Below are positions 19,807-31,732 of a DNA stretch of 33,984 nucleotides, in pieces (the stretch's first letter is position 1; every line of letters begins with the position of its first letter). The notes beneath the pieces are model-generated. The model did not search any database. It had not been told where the DNA came from and saw only the letters and a list, made by a program, of their open reading frames with translations. The DNA is from Beroe ovata (Eukaryota; Ctenophora; Nuda; Beroida; Beroidae), in contig CAMPET010000013.1 in the NCBI GenBank assembly GCA_946803715.1, positions 522,627-556,610 of the forward strand, given 5' to 3'. The translations under genes were made by a program, and so were the position numbers.

Positions 19807-22308
19807 CGATACACGCCCAGAATATGTGGTAAAAGTAATAACCACATTTTCGATGTTTATAATTTCCATATGGCTCATCGGCGTGATTTTTCGATCATAG
19901 GTATAGAAAACTATCCAGCAACCATAGCCCTGAGCGAGATGGCCCTTTTCCTTTGGGCAGAAATACCGACCATTGCATACCGCCCTTACTCAAACAAGTT
20001 TACTCAAAGGCCATGTCAAGTATCGCAGTTATACGTTGGTTGCCACTTACAAACTTACTGACCTGTTTCCGCATGTAATAATTATGGAAATAGCTGCTTT
20101 AATCATCATGTGCGTCAACTTCCTGTGCAAATTATGACACGATTGTGTTTAATCTTGCTAACACTGATTTGCTGACGCAGTAATCTTGACTCCTGCACTG
20201 AGATTGGTTATAAATTTCCCACGATTTAAAGCATATTTTCTGTTGTTCTAGTTTGATCTAACAAGCACATGCTACTATTGATTACTCTCTTGCAATCCTA
20301 TAACACTATCTTGACAAGCTGTCAAAAGAAGAGAGAGAAAAACCTGTGCTTCTTGATTGGATATTATAGACGTGGCTATACTTGATTACTGCTCATGTAT
20401 ATGCGAATCATTGAGACTCTTAGGTCATGTGATTCGTAACTATCACTTTCGTTAAATTCAGCGAATGTGATTGGTTTTGAGGTGGTTTATTTACATTATG
20501 ACCTTACACCATACAACAGTCGAATAGTATTGTTGCACTTAGCTCTAAAACATGTTTACTGTAAACATTTGTTGACATTCGTCAGCTGCATTGCTGTGTA
20601 TGAAGTAAGGAGGGAGAGGCCGATTTGATCACCGGCAGATCGAAAATTCCATCCATTTCACTTTTTCTGACATCAGAAAATGATGAAATGGTTCAACTTT
20701 ACCACTTTTATTGTACTTGATGTTTCAAAACTTGATATTTATTCATCAAATGTTCATTTCAGTTCATTATTCCGATCTCGCACAATAACTGATGCACCGC
20801 ACATGCTGAAGTTGCCAAGTGCCTAATGACTGTACAACTGTTGTATTGCGTTTGTCTAATGTCTATGTTCGTTTTGGACCCCCTATCATCTGTCCGTTTG
20901 TTTTGTTGCGTTTCAAGTAGATACCAGTGTTATTTGTTACATTGAATCAAATTACGATAACAATATTCATTCTGTTTACTGCCAAGTTAATAAATCTAGT
21001 GTTACCAAGAATCAAGCTTATCGCTAAGGTAGATGCTAATTCAATTATAACTCAATCAATTTGGAGTAATGGAGTGCTAATTAACTAAATCTATTAGCAG
21101 GCGCTATTTACATCACTATAACATAGCACTGTGCAGGTTGCTACATACAATTGCATCTTCTCCTGAGTACAGTCTTACATTGCTGATCAGGTTCAGAGTC
21201 CAGACTGAGATTATATAGTCATGACTCCATTTCTCCTTCTTCTCGCTTTTTTTATTGATCTATCAGATCTACTCAATGGACGGAATGACCGTTCCCTTTC
21301 TCCAATCCTTATCATAGATTCACAGTATGATCGCGATGTAGTAGTTTGATAACGAATAAATTTCCTCTACATTCAGTCATTAATTTGAGCATGTGTGAGT
21401 GTCTCTTTGCATGCGAGAGTTATTTCTATGCTCACACCGATAGCATAGTCAATTGTCATTGTGTCACGACTGGTATTCGCGTTTTCCGTCTATTACACGT
21501 GTTAGTATAAACCTTGTATATAGAATACAATCTCTCATCGACAATCGATCCTTATCTGATACGGGTGTGTCTATCATACACATGTGCGTCATATAGATAT
21601 TAGTATCTAGTATATAGAGTAAGAGAGGCGTGTCTGAAAGCTGAACTATCTCACACAATTGATTACACCCTGACCTCATTTAAACTTTGATATCATGACC
21701 CGCTCTTGTCGAAAATAATGAGATAACAATACAATCTTATCTTAGAAAGACATATACCACCATATCAATATCATATCTCAGCATGCGATTTCTCTTTATC
21801 TTCACTGTATGACGTGCAGCATACACTGTGAATTACATCAATACTTATCAAGTTTTGCACTGTTGTTATCACTTGACTAATAGTCTAAGCGCATGCTTTC
21901 CGCGTTGTCAATTTTTGGATTGATTTCAACAAATCCTCGTGGTTTTTCCACATGATGAAGATGTCGTTTCCTAATTGGGAGAGTGAGAGGTCGGTGTCTT
22001 CTTTGCTTTATCATTTTCGAACACCTTTTTTGGTATAAATTGAGTTTTTGTTTGCACACCTCGCCTTTCTGAAGTACACCACGCCATGTTCGTGACTCTA
22101 TTTCTCTCGTTGAATACCTGCTTGTTCTTTTGACTCATGGATTTCGCACTTAACTACAAGTTTTGCGTCCCTAGATGTTTTTCCTTCTCCTATGAATGAC
22201 TTGAACAGGCACTATTCATTAAAAACCGTGATCAGCCATATCGAGAATAAATTATTGATCCCGTAACCTAAATCTACGCCTAAACCCCCTCCCTTTTCCC
22301 CATCAGGC
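19807..22308. other. intergenic, no supported gene
   Basis: About 2.5 kb of AT-rich sequence. The minus strand at about 21880-22138 has protein-like short frames and a fair acceptor (CTCTCACTCTCCCAATTAG), but I could not build a gene from them. The segment just before 22309 is pyrimidine-rich and ends CCCCATCAG. Confidence 0.55.
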
Positions 22309-25300
22309 ATGGCAACAGCCAGGCAACGGATAGAGGAGGAGGTCACGTGTCCCGTGTGCATGGAACCCTTCAACGCAGCAGGTCCGATGTTATAGTGTAT
22401 AGTGTGTATAGTGTTATAGTGTGGTGATAACATGGGGTTCCCCAACCATGTGTTCACTCTCGCTGCTAATGTTATTCACCGTTATTTATCAGCCTGCCAC
22501 CACCCTCCGTCCCAAACTCCATCTCTCCCACTTGTAACCACCCCACTTGATCCCCCCCCTTTCCTCACAGGCGACAAGACACCACGGATTCTGCCCTGTC
22601 ACCACACCATCTGTCACACTTGTCTGAGTGGTATTTCCCGCGCTGATGACGGCAGAGTCTCGTGGTCACTCAAGGTGAGTTGTATCTAGAACTGAATGTC
22701 TAGAAAAGCAGAATTTCCTCCGTTGTTCCCTCCATTTTTTTCGTGAGGGGAGCAAGATAGAGCCACAATTTGTTCGAGGATCGATTCAGCGGATTTTATA
22801 CATGGGAATCGATTGTATTTTCTTGAAAATTGGGCAAAGATGTTTCCTCTAATTTCCGATCCCAGTATCGTACAAAATGAAACATTGAAACGATTAACTC
22901 CACAAAAAGACGAAAATCAATGGGAAAATCAAAAACGGGCAGAAGCATTTTCTCACAAACATATGTGGAATAAGTCTTCCTGGCTCACTTTTTGGCGTAT
23001 AACCCGATCTGGAAGAATTTATGGACTTTCTGATTTAATTGACAAATCAGTGAGTCCCAATTTATTATGATAAGCATAGATCGATGTCCCTTGTCAAATA
23101 ACTAAACAACGCTGCTGGGGAGCCAGATAGGGTCAATCCGTGTGATTGGAATTTTACCCTATGACGCAAAATCCTACTTTACTCATAACTCTGATTTCAG
23201 TGTCCATCGTGTCGAAATGAGACGCTTATCCCGAGCGGAGATATTACCAACTTCGAGGTTGATTTCCGTGTTAACAGACTGATAGAAGTGTTGGCTCGAC
23301 TCCAACAGTTGGAACTACCGGCTAGCGAGGTGATGAGGAAGAAAGCTGCTGAACTACGGCCTGAGGTCACAAAATCGGCAAATGCAACGCGATCCTTCCT
23401 GAGACAGGTGAGATAGAGTGAAGATAATTATAGACATCTATCTCAGACTGGCTTTCTCGAAGTCTCGTCAGTGATTGTCTGCCTGAGTAACATAATCCTC
23501 TCTCGCTTCTTTAGGTAGAGCTTGCCCTACGGCAAAACAACGTCAACTCGCTCGTACAGAAGAAGAAGGTTGCTGACAATATTAAACTGTGCACGGCTCT
23601 GCTGAAACAACGAGAGAAGGAGATGATTGAGGAGATTGAGTCAAGGAGGAGTGACAATGAACAAGCTCTGCTCTTACAACAGGTACGATGGATGATGATC
23701 GACACAAAATGCATTATTCCTTTCCTGATTTATCCCACGACCCACGTCGAGTTAGAGCAGTCACTCCAAACAATTCCGTGATCCAAAGTTATCGAAACCC
23801 AGTAACTGGAATCTAATCTCAACCATTCATCATTTCCCAGGAAGAAGCTTCTCTTGAATTGGGCAACATGGAGAGTGTCCTAGCTCTGGAATCAAACTGT
23901 TTCTCACACTCAGACTCGCTGGAGGAAGCCAGGCAGGCAGAGGCGGAGATATTACCACTGATGGAAGTGTACAGTAATCATTACAAGGGAATCGGGGACC
24001 CGGTTATTCCTGAGATACTCCACTGCTTTCCCCAGGGTGAGGGACGAAAATTTTCTTTCCTCATTTTACCGATCTTATCATTTTGAAACATCATGATTCA
24101 TGATAGCACTCGCTAAAATCATGACGAACTTCATGTTTAGAATTGGTCGTGATGAGGAACGCACTCACTCAGCACCGTATCGCTGGAGACGCTATGTCTG
24201 GAGTCCTGGACACTGTGTCTGGCTCGGACTCCAGTCTAGATGATTCTGGTATCGCAGACTCACCTACCAGCGACATGAATTACAGATGTAAGACTCGGAT
24301 CATAGGATTCATGTGTTTATCATGGAGTTTAATTTTATCATTTTATGGAGCCCGAGCATAACTATGAAGTGATTGTTATCAACTACATATCATCACTCAG
24401 ATGCATCCAATGAGATTGTTTCTAGAGGAGCATTCCTCACTGACGGACCTGACGAAGACTCCAACCCGTTCACCTCTCGGGAGCATCCAGTCGCACACAG
24501 CATCGAGTTTGAAACACCGATAGAAGCACGTGGACAGACACGTGTACTGAGACGCACATCGCGTGACAATTCACGCGGTGTGGGCAACGCGTTGACCCCC
24601 GTTGCCCCGGTTACACGGAACCCCTCCGCTCAGAGACGACCTCTGAACAACAGTGTTCGTCACTTCTCCACAACGTGGGGTTCCCGTGGGTCGGGTGCCG
24701 GGTTTCTGGACACCCCAACAGGACTCAGCATACTGGGTGACACTCAGGTGAGTCACAGTGTAACGTGAAGTGGGAGTTACCAATTTCTGACAAGTGATCA
24801 TGGTGACAACTGATAATATCCCCTCTCCAGATTGTTGTTGCTGATGCTGGTAACTGCCGTATCTGTGTTTTCAACACGGACGGCACCTTTCAACGACACT
24901 TTGGACGGAAAGGAAGGTACGTAATACCCAGTCTCTTTGAGAATGTTGCGATGTTTCCATCGGTTTCACACTGAACCTACTTCTTCTATCGATAAGTTCT
25001 GACTTCTGATAAAGTGATGAAATCAGTCGGTCACGTGCAATGTCTATAATAGGTCACGTGGGCAACTAAATTGTCCCAATGCTGTGGCATGTCGGGGCGA
25101 CAGAATATACGTTGCAGATACATACAACCACCGAATCAGCATTCACAGGGCAGCAGATGGGGCGTATGTAAATAGTTTCGGTGTGAAAGGTACGTGGTAA
25201 AAATCACTGCGGTAGCTCAATGATTCTTAGTAGAAAACATTGCTTGAGACTTATGGTCCGATGTTTTTTAGAGAATGACTGATCCGATAGGTTTTCAATT

Positions 25301-26129
25301 TTGCAGGTCGAGGAGAAGGAGAATTCGATAGACCTATTGGTATCATAGCAACGGATTGTGGGGAGATAATAGTCGCTGACACGTGGAATCACAGACTACA
25401 AGTCTTTGATCTTGAGGGGAACTTCATCAGGCAAATCGGAAAGAAAGGATCAAGTATGTTTTCCCTTATTCTGCTTTAATTTATGAAACATCATTTCGTC
25501 CCCATTTGACATTTCCCAATCATCTCCTGTAGAGGCAGGCGAGTTCCAATGTCCCTGTAGCATCGCCCTGAACAGTGCCGGCTTCCTCTACGTGTGTGAT
25601 CTGGACAACAAGCGTGTCCAGATCTTGGACAAGGACGGACGATACATCCGGCAGTTTGGGAGACCAGGGAGTCATGGGGGAGCGATGCATGTGAGTGAAA
25701 CTGAATTCTACAATCATGTCTATTGCAGCTTTCTACTCGAATCCCACTCATCTCGTGAAAAGTCTGTAATAAATTCTGACTCATTTTTAGGCACCTCGAG
25801 CTATCGCAATCGACTCTAATGACTACGTGTACGTTACTGAGTATGAGAAACACTTCTTCCAGGTAAAATTTAGCTTCGGAAACATGATGAGTGATGACCC
25901 AATATGATGATTCATGTGATCTTTACTTTTATAAAACTACCAAGTTCTTTCTCCCCCTGATAATTGTGATGATATCCAGGTGTTTGATTCCTCGGATAAC
26001 TTTGTATCCCGTTACGGGTCCCATGGACACGGAGTGGGTGAGTTTGACAAGCCCTGTGGTATAACTGTCGACTATGGCGGCAGAGTCTTTGTCAGTGACA
26101 GCTTCAACCACCGGCTGCATATTTTTTGA
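22309..26129 (+). CDS. RING-NHL E3 ubiquitin ligase, TRIM32-like (663 aa, 13 exons)
   Basis: Predicted cytoplasmic E3 ubiquitin ligase. Exons: 22309-22381, 22571-22674, 23201-23407, 23515-23682, 23841-24036, 24141-24287, 24401-24747, 24831-24916, 25053-25189, 25307-25453, 25533-25690, 25791-25862 and 25980-26129. All joins keep frame and have GT-AG ends. The N-terminal C3HC4 RING uses C14, C17, C34, H36, C39, C42, C60 and C63; it recruits the E2 enzyme. Residues about 129-185 are charged and helical, probably a coiled coil for dimerisation. Residues about 185-400 are a low-complexity linker rich in Ser, Asp and Arg. From about residue 400 six NHL repeats (VADAGN, VADTYNHR, VADTWNHR, VCDLDNKR, VTEYEKH, VSDSFNHR) make a six-blade propeller for substrate or RNA binding. 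No B-box zinc site is visible between RING and coiled coil, unlike vertebrate TRIM32. The ATG follows CCCCATCAG by two bases. The domain call is firm; orthology is less so. Confidence 0.92.
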
Positions 26130-26865
26130 GAGTTTTTCCTCCCTCATGAGCAGAGGTCTGGGACACAGAGCAAAATTCTGAAGACTAACAAGTACAGCAA
26201 CATTATGCGCTATCGGTTCTTGAACTTAACTGAAACATATCCGTTATCGCAATGAGATTAATACGGTACTGGTAGTCTGAAAACATAAGATTTGAGTAGA
26301 TGAAAACGGAGATATCAGATAAAGAATGAATATGAGATCGAGGCTTTGGAGTTTGGTATCATGTTTGTTTTGTGATGTCGGATCCGACCGCCGCAGATTG
26401 AGAATTACCATAAGTAGAAAGCTGAAAGTGAAACAGTGAGATAGAATAGTAAATTGACGTTTTTGTGTAGCTTGAAATAATTATATTAGCTGCTTTTTGA
26501 CATGGTACTTATGGTATTGGTAATGGCGTGGATTTATATTTGAGCAGAGCAGCTGTAGTACTACTACTGCTACTGCCATTTTACCAAAATTTCATACTCA
26601 CATTCACACTTGAAACTGAAAGCTGTTGAAATTGATCTGGAACGAATGATGGATCTGCCTGTTTCGATTTAGATATTGGATTTAGACGTAGATCTAGAGT
26701 TTCAGTTAGACTTACAACTTAGAGGAAAACATTTTTGTGATCGATCCTTTATTTTGTATTTGAATTTGTAAATTGTAATTGTTATTCTTAATTTGATAAT
26801 TATTTGTTATTGAAAATATGACATTGCATTTGCAACGTATAAGTATATTTAATGCTATATTTTCT
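26130..26865. other. 3' flank of the RING-NHL gene
   Basis: No gene seen. I see no clear AATAAA on the plus strand in the first few hundred bases; ATAAAG near 26320 is only a weak candidate. The sequence is AT-rich and turns abruptly GC-rich at about 26866. Confidence 0.5.
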
Positions 26866-27703
26866 GACCTCCGCTCCGTTTCGCGGGCGCCGCGCGCGCC
26901 TTCATCGGTCATTCGCGATGCACATGGAGTTGAAGGCGTTAGGCGCGCGCGCGAGAAGCACACTAGACGTCCTTCAGATATGAAATTTAAAATTAAAATC
27001 TTGACTGGCGATGCTAGACTAGACCCAGTTAGCGCGAGCACCAACGTTGTCGATCGATGATAGACTGTTCCCGCGCTGCGTGATCTGACCCAAATACTCC
27101 GCGCGCGCTGCGCGTCTCCGCGTCCGTGGTTTCCTTTCTCCGTGGTTTCCTTTCTACGACTTTTCAGTTCACTGAGTAGAATAGGGGCGCGCAACGTGTG
27201 TACATGATAGACCGGCCTGTCGAGAATTTCGTTTCGCGCGCGCGCGGCGCAACGCAAACTTATTCTCAGACTTATTCTCAAACTTATTTTTGCTGGCGCA
27301 AGCCGCTTCGCGGCTTGCATCAGCGGTCTGGCATCGCCCGACAAGCACCAACGCTGTTTGCGGATTCATGTCGGTCGATGATAGACCCTAGGTCGAGAAT
27401 TTCGTCGCGCGCGCAGCTTATTCTCAAACAGGCTTCGCGTCGCGGCTTGCATCAGTGGTTGAGCATCGCCAGACAATCTGCGGCGATAATTTTGCGCGCT
27501 ATCATTGACTGCCAATATTGGCTGCATTTTTTTTTCAAAACTTTTTCGCCCTACCCTATGATTTGTCAAATGTTACCTGACCTGTTTCTCGCGCGAGCGC
27601 GCCTTCATCGCGCGCCTTCATCGCGCGAGCGCGCCTTCATTCGGCCTTCGATGAAGGCGCGCGCGCCGCGCGCGAGAAACTGAGGTCAGATAAAATCTGA
27701 CAA
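26866..27703. repeat. GC-rich block of related repeats
   Basis: About 840 bases rich in CGCGCG runs, in sharp contrast to AT-rich flanks. Bases around 26866-26910 (TCTGACCTCCG ... GCGCGCGCCTTCATCG) resemble the terminal repeat of the element at 27563-27703. A module of about 170 bases containing GATAGACC, GTCGAGAATTTCGT, CTTATTCTCAAAC and CGGCTTGCATCAG is present at about 27204-27345 and again, shorter and diverged, at 27376-27478. A perfect 9-base-stem hairpin (GCAAGCCGC, GCGGCTTGC) is at 27298-27318. A CCGTGGTTTCCTTTCT duplication is at about 27123-27155. The 210-codon open frame on the minus strand is a product of base composition and not a gene. Confidence 0.75.
27563..27703. mobile_element. 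141-bp inverted-repeat element, Mutator-like MITE
   Basis: The left end (TTGTCAAATGTTACCTGACC) and the complement of the right end (TTGTCAGATTTTATCTGACC) match at most positions, and the similarity extends about 50 bases inward through GTTTCTCGCGCG to GCGCCTTCATCG. The element is flanked by a perfect 9-base direct repeat CCCTATGAT at 27554-27562 and 27704-27712. Non-autonomous elements with long terminal inverted repeats and 9-base target duplications are typical of the Mutator superfamily. No coding capacity is present. Superfamily assignment is inference from the duplication length and inverted-repeat length alone. Confidence 0.7.
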
Positions 27704-28021
27704 CCCTATGATTTATGAGTTTCTCCAGATACAAAACTCATCAAGCCTTGACAAGTATCGATAATCAAGGCAGCTCTAAAGCATATCAGATTATCAAAAG
27801 TCTTTCTGGTCTGTATTGGTTTTGTTAGAACCTTATTTGAAGTATCTTCATAATAGTATAGATAAAAGATTTCTATTTCAGTAATATTGTATGACATACT
27901 TCATGAAAAGATAAACTTCTGAAAAGAAAGTTATTGTGTGACTTTTGATTAACTAAATATCCAAATGAGTAGATGAAATCATTATTTGATATAGAAGCTT
28001 TCTTCTACCAACAATTTCAGA

Positions 28022-30809
28022 ATGGCAAAGGAAGATACAGTAGCTATTTTTGTCACTTCTGAAGATAAAAATGATGAAATCCCCCTTTCTATTCTAAATT
28101 CACAAGTTGGTGAGTCATTTTCTATCTTCAATCTCAAACTTTATATGAGTTAAAAATCTGATTCAGCCTCAGTAATAGTTACAATAAAAGTCCCAGCAAA
28201 TTTCCTGCCCTTCCATTGTTCAATAAAATTCATGTGTTTCAGATCATGAAGATGAAGATTTGAAGCTCCTCATTGGAGATGATGAAACTATTCTTGAAGC
28301 ATCTAAAGAAAGATTTAGATCTGACAGTCAGAGGGACACTGATATTGACACTGATTATTTCGTCCCTGATGAATCTAATGATAATTTCAGTGAGCTGACG
28401 TATAATGATGCCAAGACTAGCAATCTAAAATCAGGTAAAGCTTGGCAAAAGCCACATCCTAGGAGAAATTCATGCTTTGATTCTTCCTGCAATGACATTA
28501 ATCATTTTTGTGCCAAGTTGTACCATACCAAGAGAAAAATGCTACATTTGAAGAATTATCATGATGAAGCACGTGCAATGCGTGATATTTCAAAGTTTCT
28601 GAAGCACCCAATTGTCCTTTTCAAAATCCATTATACTTTATGGGAGGATATTGCTCGAGAAATGATTGTGTCTCTGTCAGAGCAAAAACCTAATCTAAAC
28701 CTTGATGTGACCCAAGCTTTAAAATCTGTTATTTGCAAGGATGCTGACTTTGTGATCCCTGAATGTGTGCAGGGTATAAGTGACTCAGCACATGGTCCAA
28801 TAACTGAGCAAAGTTTCATTACTGTCATTGGAACTACAAACTCAGTTTCAGAAAATCAGGTGGTTATGTGTTTGTTGAAGCAACCATTCAATTTTGGTAA
28901 TGGGGCAGAGGAGATACGATTCGTTTGTTTAATCTTATCACCATTGAAACACACCAAGCATACAAAATCAGCCTTAGAGGTAGCAAGGACCTATTCTACT
29001 TTACTAGCAGATGACAGGTTGCGAAGAAACCTTCTCAATACACATTCTCCTGAAGAATTTGCTCATGAATTTGAGCTAGAATGTTCTAGAATTCAAATTG
29101 AGCATCAGAAGAGGATGAAAAGTATATCTGGAGCCAACAGTTTGAAAACTGGCAAGCTGGTACAGTCATTGAATGCAAAAGATGTCAAGAATACTGCTAG
29201 AATAAAGTTTAGCCCTGGTCGAGACATGATAAATGACATCAAGAGTAGAGCTAAACATTACCTTTCAGACTACATAGATGATGTAAAAGATGGAACAAGT
29301 ATTCAGAAAATCATTTCTACCACTCTTTTTCTCTATTTTGCTCTTCTGTTACCAGGAGTTGCATTTGGTGTTCTTCATTCCAATTACACTGATAAAAAGA
29401 TAGATTCTCAAGATGTAGTGATTGCTCAGGCTCTAGGAGGCTTATTGTTTTCTATATTCAGTGGTCAGCATCTTGTTGTGCTTTCTACTACTATTCCAGT
29501 TGTGATTTACACAAAAATTGTGTACATCATAAGCAAAAATTGGGCTGAAGATGGAAGCTTCTTCTATACATTCTATGCCATGACTGGACTGAGTAATTCT
29601 TTCTTCTTGATCATGTACGCTATTTCTGGTGCAAGTAAAATAATGGCCTATTGTTCCAGATCAACAGAGGAGATATTAGAAGTTTTCATATCTGTTGCAT
29701 TTGTTGTAGATTCTGTTAAGTTCATTTCAAAGCAATTTGAAGAATATTATTGTTTCACGTCAGCTGATGCTGTGAACCAGACAGCAAAAATGGCTGAAAG
29801 TGTTGGTGATGACATTCTATGTGACCCAACGAAACCAATACTGACAGTTCTACTTGTTTTTGTAACTGTGTATGTTGGAGTTCAAATCTTTAACTTCAAA
29901 AACAGCCCCTATCTTACAGCTGGTAAAAGACTCCTTGTCGCAGATTATGCACTTGTTGTAGCTGTCGCTGCAGGAGCTTTCATTGGAAGTTACTGTTTCC
30001 AAAGTGTGGAATTGACTAAATTTGAGGTAAAGCCCACCAAAAAAGCCATCCCTGAGTTTTCTGAATTGTTCAGACTGGTGGAGTTTCACAGTCCCCCTAC
30101 CATGTCTGTGTTTTCGGCAATAGGACTTGGTTTTGTGGTTTCATTGCTATTCTTCATGGAAGGTAACATTTCTGCCAGTATTGTCAACAAACCATCGAAC
30201 AAGCTTAAGAAGGGGCCTTCCTTCCACTACGATATGTTTGTTACAGGCATGATAAATGCTATTCTAAGCATATTCTGCCTCCCTTGGGTTCATGGTGCCC
30301 TTCCACATTCACCTTTACATGTCCGTGCACTTGCTGACATAGAGGAACACATCGAAAATGGTCATGTCACCGAAAACATCGTGTTTGTGAGGGAAACAAG
30401 GTTAACGACCCTGTTTTCTCATATCATGATAGGTATATCAGCATTTCTCATGATACCATATCCTGTCAACATCATTCCAATTCCAGTTCTTTACGGACTG
30501 TTCATTTTCCTGGCTATAACAGCTCTTGGTGAGCTCCAAATCTGGGAAAGATTTGTTCTTATCTTCACAGAGCAAAGTCTCTATCCCCCTTTCCACTACG
30601 TGAGGAGGGTACCCCAGAAGATAATCCATTGTTTCACCCTCTTGCAGCTTCTCCAGTTGACTGCCATTTGTTTGATCTCATTTGGTGGATCTGTATACTG
30701 GAAGATGCTCTTTCCATTCCTCATTGTTGCCCTCATCCCTATTCGAGAGTGGATACTCCCAAAGATAATCTCAAATCGGCACCTGGTTGCTCTGGATGGC
30801 CAGCACTGA
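28022..30809 (+). CDS. SLC4A11: SLC4A11-like (BTR1) membrane transporter (884 aa, two coding exons)
   Basis: Member of the SLC4 bicarbonate-transporter family, closest by remembered wording to SLC4A11, a plasma-membrane protein reported to carry H+/OH- and ammonia-linked currents. Exon 1 is 28022-28109 and exon 2 is 28243-30809; the intron is 133 bases in phase 1 (GTGAGT ... TGTTTCAG). Residues 1 to about 384 are cytoplasmic: an acidic tail, then the band-3-type cytoplasmic domain (FLKHPIVLF, EEFAHEFELE). The membrane domain starts near residue 385 (LFLYFALLLPGVAFG), with RSTEEILEVFIS, the loop LVKGT-like position KLKKGPSFHYD, LPWVHGALPHSPLHVRALA, ETRLTTL, PVLYGLFIF, YPPFHYVRRVPQKIIH and IPIREWILP. 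The PHSPLHVRALA and YPP.HY.RRVPQ.KIH segments are typical of SLC4A11. Length is normal for the family. Almost the whole protein is in one exon, which is unusual for SLC4 genes. TTTCAG ends one base before the ATG. Function is inferred from family only. Confidence 0.93.
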
Positions 30810-31732
30810 CAATATATAAAATGTCTGTCTTTGCTCAGGGACCAAAATCTCAATTGACATTACTTGGGGAATCGTTATTTTATTCTATCTTTTCCTTTTT
30901 TGTTGAACCTATTTTAAGCTTGATTTGAACATTATTATCTAATATTTCTTACTGTAACTTTGTAGTTTGATTTTCTGTATACTTGTACAAAATTTAATAC
31001 TTTGACCTTTTTGTTGAACACTTAGCAATATGTAACGCTGAACTAGATAACGATTTATTTGATTTTGTATGTTTTTCACACTTAAAGAACAGTTACTTTT
31101 GAGTTTGTCTCACGGCCCCCACTTATGAGCGCTTTAAGTGATAACTTACCGTAAATGATCTATATTCTTATATTGACTTTCACGACTGGGTAATAGAACT
31201 GGGTTTTTCGTTTTTCGTTTTTCGGTTTTGTAATTTAACTATGTAAATATGGAAGTTTTGTACACTTTTCTCGGAGTTTTGTTCTTATTTGAAGCCTTGA
31301 GACAGCATCGAGAACAATGTGATTCATGGTCATACCTCACTCTTTTGCAGGAAAGCACTCTATCCTTCTATCAATAAAGTGAACCAAAAAGTTAAATAGA
31401 ATGATTCAACTCGTAAATGACTTTTGTGTAAAGTTTGACAATCAATGATTTCATTATCAACCTTCAATTCATTATGCTTACAATGTAGGCCTACCTAGGT
31501 ATAATGATATTTTTAATTATCTATTGAGCTGCAGATATAATGTGCTTCGCGTGCTTCTTTTAATAAAAAATCGTTTCACTGTATGTTGCAAAAGAGAAAT
31601 ATTATGAGATGTCGTAAATTCGTCATTTTTGATCATTCATTGCCATTTCATTCATCAGAAACAGATTGGTTATGAACTCATACGACATACATACAATTGC
31701 AATCACAGAACGCCTCTCTCTCAATAGTAGGT
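30810..31732 (+). other. 3'UTR of the SLC4A11-like gene and short intergenic region
   Basis: AT-rich sequence without open frames of note. A canonical AATAAA at 31373-31378 would give a 3'UTR of about 570-590 bases. The NLE1 start codon lies about 355 bases further on, in the same direction. Confidence 0.6.
31373..31378 (+). terminator. poly(A) signal AATAAA for the SLC4A11-like gene
   Basis: Canonical hexamer (ATCAATAAAGTG) downstream of the stop codon at 30807-30809. Confidence 0.6.

Noticed and set aside
19623-19900. Open frames of Thr-His or Cys-Val repeats
   Set aside because: They are direct translations of a CA microsatellite containing an N.
21877-22138. Protein-like minus-strand frames just upstream of the RING-NHL gene
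   Set aside because: Three short frames compete, no splice model gives a sensible product, and there is no nearby poly(A) signal. A divergent small gene remains possible but unsupported.
22813-23070. 85-codon open frame inside intron 2 of the RING-NHL gene
   Set aside because: It lies wholly within an intron whose flanking exons join in frame to complete the RING. It has no splice sites of its own and no domain that I can defend, though a decayed mobile-element fragment cannot be excluded.
26712-27344. 210-codon open frame on the minus strand
   Set aside because: It coincides with the CG-rich repeat block, is Arg/Ala/Ser-rich from base composition, and its tail runs into AT-rich sequence reading as Asn/Ile. 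It has no domain or splice context.
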